Shown: in pieces, positions 12,560-18,240 of the stretch
Layout of the letters: each line of letters opens with the position of its first letter
How positions within the stretch are numbered: the stretch's first letter is position 1
Source of the DNA: JABMOV01 sp964344305
GTDB lineage: Bacteria > Fidelibacterota > Marinisomatia > Marinisomatales > JABMOV01
NCBI GenBank assembly: GCA_964344305.1
Contig: CAYFMT010000027.1
Location: 1 to 18,240, forward strand
DNA length: 18,240 nucleotides
Direction: 5' to 3'
Position numbers and translations under genes: made by a program
Notes under the pieces: model-generated
The model's input: only the letters and a program-made list of their open reading frames with translations
Databases searched by the model: none
What the model was told of the DNA's origin: nothing

Positions 12560-15406
12560 ATGAAACGATCATGGATTGAAACATTCGCAGAAGGAATCAG
12601 GCTGATTCCGAAAATTTCCCATCATGAGGATTCATCAGAGTTTCCTCCCATGGAAGAACCAAAATCCCTGGACAAGTACCCACACCCCGACGACTGGGAG
12701 GATTATACCGATTACGATCCCGGCGCATGGCCAGAAAAAAAGGAAAGACATTTTTCCATTGTCCCTACCACTTGCTTTAACTGTGAATCAGCATGTGGTC
12801 TCCTTGCTTATATCGATAAGGATGACAATGAAGTAAAGAAGTTTGAAGGGAATCCGTACCATCCCGGGAGTCGTGGACGCAACTGTGCAAAAGGCCCTGC
12901 CACCATCAATCAGATTACGGACCCCGAACGTATTCTTTATCCTCTCAAAAGAGCGGGAGAGAGAGGGGAAGGAAAGTGGGAACGCATTACCTGGGATCAG
13001 GCACTGGATGAAATTTCCGGGAAAATTCGGGAATCCCTGAAAAAGGAAAGACGGGACAAAGTTGTTTACCACGTTGGACGTCCTGGACACGAAGGTTATG
13101 CAGAAAGGGTTCTGAAGGCCTGGGGGGTAGATGGTCATAATTCCCATACAAATATCTGTTCTGCCGGTGCCCGTTTCGGGTATGCACTCTGGCATAAATA
13201 CGATAGACCATCCCCGGATCATACCAATGCCAAAGTTATTTTGCTTGCAAGCTCTCATCTGGAAACGGGACACTATTTCAATCCCCATGCCCAACGGATC
13301 ATGGAAGGCATGATGAAGGGGGCAAAACTTATTGTATTGGATCCTAGATTATCCAATACAGCCTCCATGGCGGATCACTGGCTACCAACTTATCCCGGGT
13401 CGGAAGCAGCTGTATTCCTTGCCATGGCAAAAATCATCCTGGAGGAAAATCTGTACAACCGGGATTATTTGGAGAACTGGGTGAACTGGGATGAATACCT
13501 GAAGGCGAAACATCCTAATGCGCCATGTACATTCGACACATTTATTGAAAAAGTGATTGAGGAATATGCTGATTTCACTCCGGAATTTGCTGCCAATGAA
13601 GCAGGGATTAAACCTGAACAAATAGTGGACATTGCAAGACTTATTGCCTCAGCAGGAACGCAGCTGTCAACCCATGTATGGCGTGGACCATCCATCGGTA
13701 ATCTTGGAGGCTGGCAAGTGTCTCGGACCATGCATTTCCTGAATGTACTCACTGGATCTGTGGGGACGGTGGGAGGCACGAGTCCCAGTGCGTGGAACAA
13801 GTTCCATCCGGAGTTTTTCGACGTACCACCACCACCTCCAAACTGGAATGAGCTTCATTTTCCACCGGAATACACCATGTGCCATTTTGAAATGAGCCAG
13901 ATCCTGCCACATCTCATCAAGGATGGTCGTGGTAACCTGGACGTGTATTTCACTCGAGTTTTTAACCCGGTCTGGACTTATCCCGATGGATTTTCCTGGA
14001 TCGAAATGCTACAGAATGAAGAAAGTGTGGGCTGCCATGTGGCTCTCACCCCTACCTGGAATGAAACAGCATTTTTTGCGGACTACGTGTTGCCCATGGG
14101 ACACGCTTCAGAGCGGCATGACCTGAATTCCTACGAAACCTATTCCGGTGTGTGGATTGCCTATCGCCAACCGGTTATGCGGGAAAAGGCACGTCGTGAT
14201 GGGAAGGATTTTGAGTTTACGTATGAGGTAAATCCTGGAGAGGTATGGGAAGAGGATGAATTCTGGATTGAATTATCCTGGGGCATAGACCCTGATGAAT
14301 CCCTTGGGATACGGAAGCATTTTAAAAGTCCATACCGCCAGGGTGAAAAGATCAATATTGATGAGTATTATCAGTACATCTTCGAACACACGAAGGGATT
14401 ACCTGAGAAAGCGAAGGAAGAGGGATTAACCCCTCTTGAATACATGCGGAAATTTGGTGCCTTTGAAGTGGATGGTTCAGTCTATGAAAAGAATAAGTCT
14501 GAAATAAATACCGATATTGAACCAGATAGTTTTGGATACTTAAGACAAAATGGAAAATCGGAAGGTGTAGCGGTCGATGGGAAAACATATTCTGGATTTC
14601 CTACCCCATCGAAGAAACAGGAGTTTTACTCACAGACCATTGTTGATTTTGGGTACCCGGAATATTCCATTCCCGGATACATCAAATCTCATGTTCATCG
14701 CGACCATATAGATCCATCAAACAATGAATGTGTATTGTTACCCAATTTCCGATTACCAACCCATATTCACAGCCGATCCGCCAATGCAAAATGGCTTACA
14801 GAAATCGCCCACAGGAATCCCATCTGGATTAACACCATAGATGCGAAACGTATTGGGGTGAAAACCGGAGATTTGCTGAAAGTCACGACAGAAATTGGCT
14901 GGTTTGTGGATAAAGTCTGGGTTACAGAAGCCATCAAACCCGATGTGGTAGCCTGTTCCCACCATATTGGCAGATGGAGACGTCAGCAGGATCAGGGAAA
15001 CCGATGGATGACAAACACGGTTGAGATACGGAACATGGGGGATGGAAAATGGAAAATGGAAACCATTGCCGGTGTTGAACCATGGAAGAGCGATGATCCC
15101 GACTCAAAACGTGTCTGGTGGCGTGATGGCGGTGTGCATCAGAACATTACCCATGCAGCACAGCCTGATCCACTTTCAGGTGCCCATTGCTGGTTACAGA
15201 AGGTGAGTATTTCCAAACCAGATCCTGATGAGAAATACGGGGATGTATTTGTGGATACGAGCGTATCCTTCCAGTATTTCAAGAAATGGAATCAATGGGC
15301 GAAAGATAAGGAAACTCATCCAGGTGGGTTACGACGTCCTCTTTGGATGGGACGTACACTCGCACCTCAGCAGGATCAGTTTTACATACCTGAGAAGAAG
15401 GACTAA
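12560..15406 (+). CDS. Molybdopterin oxidoreductase, SoeA/PSRLC3-like (putative sulfite dehydrogenase)
   Basis: This 948-residue DMSO-reductase-family enzyme would contain Mo-bisMGD and one [4Fe-4S] cluster. Cluster cysteines are C72, C75, C79 (TTCFNCESACG) and C109 (GRNCAKG). The likely Mo ligand is C200 in HTNICSAGARFG. The stretch that follows (YALWHKYDRPSPDHTNAK, SSHLETGHYFNPHAQR, DPRLSNTASMADHWLP) closely resembles cytoplasmic sulfite-oxidising SoeA and PSRLC3 catalytic subunits as I remember them. The C-terminal dinucleotide-binding domain begins near residue 720. The N-terminus has no twin-arginine signal, so it should work in the cytoplasm. The ATG at 12560 follows AAGGGAGA at seven bases and is preferred to the TTG at 12554. 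Polysulfide or thiosulfate reduction cannot be excluded from sequence, but the sulfur relay genes upstream favour sulfite oxidation. Confidence 0.85.
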   Translation: MKRSWIETFAEGIRLIPKISHHEDSSEFPPMEEPKSLDKYPHPDDWEDYTDYDPGAWPEKKERHFSIVPTTCFNCESACGLLAYIDKDDNEVKKFEGNPYHPGSRGRNCAKGPATINQITDPERILYPLKRAGERGEGKWERITWDQALDEISGKIRESLKKERRDKVVYHVGRPGHEGYAERVLKAWGVDGHNSHTNICSAGARFGYALWHKYDRPSPDHTNAKVILLASSHLETGHYFNPHAQRIMEGMMKGAKLIVLDPRLSNTASMADHWLPTYPGSEAAVFLAMAKIILEENLYNRDYLENWVNWDEYLKAKHPNAPCTFDTFIEKVIEEYADFTPEFAANEAGIKPEQIVDIARLIASAGTQLSTHVWRGPSIGNLGGWQVSRTMHFLNVLTGSVGTVGGTSPSAWNKFHPEFFDVPPPPPNWNELHFPPEYTMCHFEMSQILPHLIKDGRGNLDVYFTRVFNPVWTYPDGFSWIEMLQNEESVGCHVALTPTWNETAFFADYVLPMGHASERHDLNSYETYSGVWIAYRQPVMREKARRDGKDFEFTYEVNPGEVWEEDEFWIELSWGIDPDESLGIRKHFKSPYRQGEKINIDEYYQYIFEHTKGLPEKAKEEGLTPLEYMRKFGAFEVDGSVYEKNKSEINTDIEPDSFGYLRQNGKSEGVAVDGKTYSGFPTPSKKQEFYSQTIVDFGYPEYSIPGYIKSHVHRDHIDPSNNECVLLPNFRLPTHIHSRSANAKWLTEIAHRNPIWINTIDAKRIGVKTGDLLKVTTEIGWFVDKVWVTEAIKPDVVACSHHIGRWRRQQDQGNRWMTNTVEIRNMGDGKWKMETIAGVEPWKSDDPDSKRVWWRDGGVHQNITHAAQPDPLSGAHCWLQKVSISKPDPDEKYGDVFVDTSVSFQYFKKWNQWAKDKETHPGGLRRPLWMGRTLAPQQDQFYIPEKKD

Positions 15407-15446
15407 GGCTTAAGGTTCAAGTTGTAAGTCTTAAGGAACAAGGAAC
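15405..15446 (+). repeat. Tandem heptamer array starting in the molybdoenzyme stop codon
   Basis: Six 7-base units lie in register: AAGGCTT, AAGGTTC, AAGTTGT, AAGTCTT, AAGGAAC and AAGGAAC. The first shares its two leading A bases with the TAA stop codon of the preceding gene. A similar array starts in the mobA stop codon. The units are too degenerate for a simple microsatellite yet keep an exact period of seven. Confidence 0.7.
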
Positions 15447-15522
15447 AGTCGTCAGTTTCTGATATTTAATTCGCCTTTTTAGTAGTTTATCTTACTTGTT
15501 GCAATAACTGTTAAACTACAGA

Positions 15523-15644
15523 CTGTCATCCCGATGTTAGCGAGAGATTTTCATCCGCAAACTAATATGAAATCGTTTGAAACACTCAAAGATATAAATG
15601 AAGATTTTTCTCCCAACACAAAGTGTGCAGGATCGAAATGACAG
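15523..15644. repeat. 122-base intergenic element with inverted terminal repeats
   Basis: The left end CTGTCATCCCGAT (15523-15535) matches the reverse complement of the right end ATCGAAATGACAG (15632-15644) at 11 of 13 positions. Internal pieces AGCGAGAGATTTT and GAAGATTTTTCTCCC add further partial inverted symmetry. Elements beginning TGTCATYCCGA and ending TCGAAATGACA are a widespread type of small non-autonomous intergenic repeat in several bacterial phyla. No open reading frame is inside. Flanking target duplications were not evident. Confidence 0.55.
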
Positions 15645-15658
15645 GGTGTGTATTGAAG

Positions 15659-15693
15659 AAGGTTCAAGGTTTAAGTTTTAAGTGTGAAGGAAA
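15659..15693 (+). repeat. Tandem heptamer array
   Basis: Five 7-base units lie in register: AAGGTTC, AAGGTTT, AAGTTTT, AAGTGTG and AAGGAAA. The consensus is the same AAGNNTN type as at 15405-15446, on the same strand. An inverted counterpart lies at 15751-15778. Confidence 0.65.
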
Positions 15694-15703
15694 ATGAACA
15701 ATC

Positions 15704-15743
15704 ATAAACACCTTAGCACCCTGACACTCTAACACTTTCACAC
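15704..15743. repeat. Tandem octamer array
   Basis: Five 8-base units lie in register: ATAAACAC, CTTAGCAC, CCTGACAC, TCTAACAC and TTTCACAC. Every unit ends in CAC, with the consensus NNTNACAC broken only by the first unit and the G in the second. On the opposite strand the units read GTGTNARR. The period of eight contrasts with the period of seven on either side. Confidence 0.65.
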
Positions 15744-15750
15744 CTCTATT

Positions 15751-15778
15751 TTTAAACCTTCATCCTTAAAACTTGACA
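15751..15778 (-). repeat. Inverted tandem heptamer array
   Basis: Plus-strand units TTTAAAC, CTTCATC, CTTAAAA and CTTGACA are, on the minus strand, TGTCAAG, TTTTAAG, GATGAAG and GTTTAAA. That is the same AAG-containing heptamer family as at 15405 and 15659, but inverted. Confidence 0.55.
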
Positions 15779-15909
15779 CCTCCTCTTTGTCCCCCGGAAA
15801 AGATCACATTTGTATGAATAATATTAAGCATCTAACAAAACTGAATTATAATTTTCACTTCACTTCTAGATACATTTCACCATTTTTGCTGAAAGGATAA
15901 TAGGTAGGT

Positions 15910-18171
15910 ATGGACATTTATATGATGGCCGTTGGGCTATTGATCTGCCTGGCAATATTTGACCTTGTAGTGGGTGTCAGCAATGATGCCGTAAACTTCC
16001 TCAATTCATCTATCGGTTCCAGGGTAGCACCCCGTTATATCATTATGATTGTGGCCAGCCTTGGTATCATGGCAGGTGTGCTGTTTTCCAGTGGAATGAT
16101 GGAAGTGGCTCGGAAAGGGATATTTCATCCTCAATTTTTCACTATGCCAGAACTCATTGTCATCTTTCTGGCAGTAATGATTACAGATGTTATCCTGTTG
16201 GATCTCTTTAATACATACGGGTTTCCCACCTCAACCACTGTTTCCATTGTATTTGAATTGCTCGGTGGAGCTGTGGCCGTTTCTACCCTGAAGATTATGC
16301 AGGCTGGAGAGACAATTGCCCACCTTTCTCAATATATTAATTCAAGCAAAGCAATGGTGATTATACTGGGAATTTTACTATCGGTAATTGTATCATTTCT
16401 CTTTGGTATGATTGTTATGTTTTTGACACGACTATTATTCACATTCGATTACGCAAAACGATTGAGAAGGTATGGATCCCTTTGGGGGGGCATGGCTCTG
16501 GCATTTATTACATTCTTCATCCTTGTAAAAGGAGCTAAAGGCGCTTCATTCATTACCCCCGAGAATGCAGAATGGATTAAACATAACGCTGCCATAATCA
16601 TTTTTGCTGTCTTCATTGTGTCTTCAATTCTGCTTCAAATCCTCATGTTCATGAAAGTGAATATTCTAAAGCCCATCGTCTTGGTTGGGACGTTCGCCCT
16701 CGCCATGGCTTTCGCTGCCAATGATCTGATGAATTTCATCGGTGTTCCTATGGCAGGGCTGCATGCTTATAAAGCAGCTATGATAACGGACAATCCACTG
16801 GTCACAACCATGGGAGCGCTGGATGCTAAAGTTCCGGCAGAGACTTACATGCTGCTCATTGCAGGGATCGTTATGGTCATCACATTGTGGGTGTCCAAAA
16901 AGGCAAGATCTGTCACGGAAACAGAAATCAGCCTAGGACAACAAACCGAGGACGAGGAGAGATTTGACTCTGTCATGCTTTCGCGTGGGATAGTCAGGGT
17001 TGTTATTCGTTTTTCAGACTTTATGAAAAAAATAATTCCCAATTCTATTCTGAATGGCCTATCCAACCGATTTGATACCAGCAAATATGTGGGAGATACT
17101 GACAGCGACAACCGTCCGTCATTTGACCTGTTGCGAGCGGCTGTCAATATGATGGTTGCCAGTGTGGTTATCTCCTATGCTACATCACAGAAATTGCCAC
17201 TTTCCACAACCTATGTCATGTTTATGGTGGCCATGGGAACAGCGTTCTCTGATCTTGCCTGGGGAAGAGATAGCGCAGTCTATCGAATCACTGGTGTCTT
17301 AACAGTAATAGGTGGCTGGTTTTTAACAGCTATATCAGCATTTGCCATTTCAGCACTTGTTGCAGTCTATATTTATTTTACAGGTGGCTGGGGTGTCCTT
17401 GTACTTGTGATTGCAGTAGCACTCATTATCCGTGGAACACATGCAAAACATAAAGAGAGAAGAGAAGAAAAAGACAGGGCTCTCGTATTCAATTTGAAAA
17501 AATGCAAGGATTTGGATGAAACAGTATCCGTTACATTTGAACATATGAGCATCCTGCTTCATGAAATCCGTGAGTCTATTGATCGGACCCTCACAGGATT
17601 GTATAATCAAAATGAGTACGTGTTGAAACAGGAAGATGCCAAAGCGAAGCAGATTCAAAAATGGACCAATACCATTATTGCCAATGTGTTCAAATCCATG
17701 AGACTCATGCAGCAGGAAGACAGTATCAAGCCAAAAATCTATGGAAACGCCATAACACGTTTGCAAAAACTTGCAGATGGTCACCGCGATATTACATCAC
17801 GTGCGTTTTCGCATATTCGTAATCAACACAAAGGTTTGCTGGATTCCCAAATTGCTGAACTGAAGCAGGTGAATGAATTAATGACGGGTATTTTGAAAAA
17901 CACAGAACTGGTTCTTAAAGGCAAAGAAAAAGGCGATATGGAAACGGCTGTTGATCAATATGAGCAACTACGGAAAATTGCCGATAAACAGAACCATGAT
18001 CAGATTAATCGAATCAAATCAAAAGAATCAAAGACTCGATTGAGCATCCTCTACTATTCAATTGTTGGAAATGCACTTTCACTATCAAAACAAAACCTGA
18101 AACTCATGGAAATTTTCTCCAAAACATTCAGCAGTGTGAACGAAGCTGTTGATTTTGATCTGGACTATTAA
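15910..18171 (+). CDS. PiT-family inorganic phosphate (anion) transporter with PhoU-like C-terminal domain
   Basis: PiT proteins move inorganic phosphate with H+ or Na+; a few relatives carry sulfate instead. The protein has 753 residues. The first PiT repeat carries GVSNDAVNFLNSSIGS (22-37) and NTYGFPTSTTVS (101-112). The second carries FAANDLMNFIGVPMAG (268-283) and SQKLPLSTTYVMF (426-438), ending in DLAWGRDSAVYRITG (448-462). Membrane segments occur throughout 1-335 and 405-508. A charged cytoplasmic loop (about 335-400) lies between the two halves. Residues about 520-753 are helical and resemble PhoU, a regulator of phosphate uptake. This long, fused form is usual in Bacteroidota-like lineages. 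The ATG is preceded by GAAAGGA and AGGTAGGT. The gene is separated from the sulfur operon by 500 bases of repeats, so it probably has its own promoter. Confidence 0.92.
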   Translation: MDIYMMAVGLLICLAIFDLVVGVSNDAVNFLNSSIGSRVAPRYIIMIVASLGIMAGVLFSSGMMEVARKGIFHPQFFTMPELIVIFLAVMITDVILLDLFNTYGFPTSTTVSIVFELLGGAVAVSTLKIMQAGETIAHLSQYINSSKAMVIILGILLSVIVSFLFGMIVMFLTRLLFTFDYAKRLRRYGSLWGGMALAFITFFILVKGAKGASFITPENAEWIKHNAAIIIFAVFIVSSILLQILMFMKVNILKPIVLVGTFALAMAFAANDLMNFIGVPMAGLHAYKAAMITDNPLVTTMGALDAKVPAETYMLLIAGIVMVITLWVSKKARSVTETEISLGQQTEDEERFDSVMLSRGIVRVVIRFSDFMKKIIPNSILNGLSNRFDTSKYVGDTDSDNRPSFDLLRAAVNMMVASVVISYATSQKLPLSTTYVMFMVAMGTAFSDLAWGRDSAVYRITGVLTVIGGWFLTAISAFAISALVAVYIYFTGGWGVLVLVIAVALIIRGTHAKHKERREEKDRALVFNLKKCKDLDETVSVTFEHMSILLHEIRESIDRTLTGLYNQNEYVLKQEDAKAKQIQKWTNTIIANVFKSMRLMQQEDSIKPKIYGNAITRLQKLADGHRDITSRAFSHIRNQHKGLLDSQIAELKQVNELMTGILKNTELVLKGKEKGDMETAVDQYEQLRKIADKQNHDQINRIKSKESKTRLSILYYSIVGNALSLSKQNLKLMEIFSKTFSSVNEAVDFDLDY

Positions 18172-18240
18172 GCGTATTTGATGTTTTTGTTTAGTTTTTT
18201 AATTAGCCGGACTATTTTGATGTAAAAGCTAAGGTGATAC

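Larger units (their letters stand above)
15407..15909. other. Repeat-rich non-coding region of about 500 bases
   Basis: There is no credible gene between the molybdoenzyme and the PiT transporter. The stretch is a mosaic of heptamer array, a 122-base element with inverted ends, another heptamer array, an octamer array and an inverted heptamer array, followed by about 120 bases of AT-rich sequence that probably hold the transporter promoter. The 10-base arms AAGTTTTAAG (15673-15682) and CTTAAAACTT (15765-15774) are perfect reverse complements, so the heptamer arrays could fold on each other around the octamers. No clear Rho-independent terminator for the sulfur operon was found here. Confidence 0.7.

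Noticed and set aside
12788..13294. 168-codon minus-strand open frame inside the molybdoenzyme gene
   Set aside because: The plus-strand frame encodes conserved cofactor motifs over the whole stretch, and the antisense frame has no start signal or recognisable domain.
15405..15778. CRISPR array
   Set aside because: Repeat units are 7 or 8 bases in direct tandem without spacers, and no cas genes are present.
17350..17784. 144-codon minus-strand open frame in the transporter gene
   Set aside because: It is antisense to the end of the membrane region and the start of the PhoU-like tail and matches nothing.
18172..18240. Terminator or gene after the transporter
   Set aside because: The sequence is T-rich but has no GC-rich stem and no start of a coding region that can be supported.

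Overview
The window is a moderate-GC bacterial chromosome segment with compact operons. Two traits suggest the Neomarinimicrobiota (Marinimicrobia/SAR406) or the neighbouring Calditrichota/Ignavibacteria/Bacteroidota side of the tree: a secreted protein ends in a type IX-style C-terminal sorting domain, and exported proteins have signal peptides ending in VAQ or FSQ. The lineage is inferred from protein style only; there is no rRNA gene.

Left part (1-6255). After about 270 bases that hold a possible insertion-sequence end, a REP-like hairpin and a strong terminator, a His/Gly-rich secreted protein is encoded on the minus strand (270-1349). Divergent from it is a five-gene plus-strand operon: a small lipoprotein, a lipoprotein membrane dipeptidase (family M19), ribulose-phosphate 3-epimerase (rpe), transketolase (tkt) and ribose-5-phosphate isomerase B (rpiB). 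The last three interconvert pentose phosphates in the non-oxidative pentose phosphate pathway.

Middle (6256-7700). A 210-base convergent intergenic region carries a second copy of the REP-like hairpin and a tandem heptamer array. Two minus-strand genes follow: mobA (molybdenum cofactor guanylyltransferase) and an SRPBCC/AHSA1-fold protein. A 199-base AT-rich divergent control region with dyad symmetries separates them from the next operon.

Right-centre (7701-15406). This is the most interesting part: a seven-gene operon that reads as a self-contained cytoplasmic sulfane-sulfur oxidation module. It encodes an ArsR-family repressor, the sulfur carrier TusA, a DsrE2-like sulfurtransferase, a rhodanese/persulfide-dioxygenase fusion, a secreted protein of unknown function, a four-cluster ferredoxin fused to an NrfD-type membrane anchor, and a large molybdopterin oxidoreductase without a Tat signal that resembles sulfite-oxidising SoeA/PSRLC3 enzymes. 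Inferred flow: protein-bound persulfide is relayed by rhodanese, TusA and DsrE2; the dioxygenase oxidises persulfide to sulfite; the Mo enzyme oxidises sulfite to sulfate and passes electrons through the Fe-S/NrfD subunit to the quinone pool. The nearby divergent mobA could make the Mo cofactor for that enzyme.

Right end (15407-18240). A 500-base non-coding region is built of heptamer and octamer tandem arrays plus a 122-base element with inverted ends. A PiT-family anion transporter with a C-terminal PhoU-like domain follows. No tRNA, rRNA or CRISPR array was seen.
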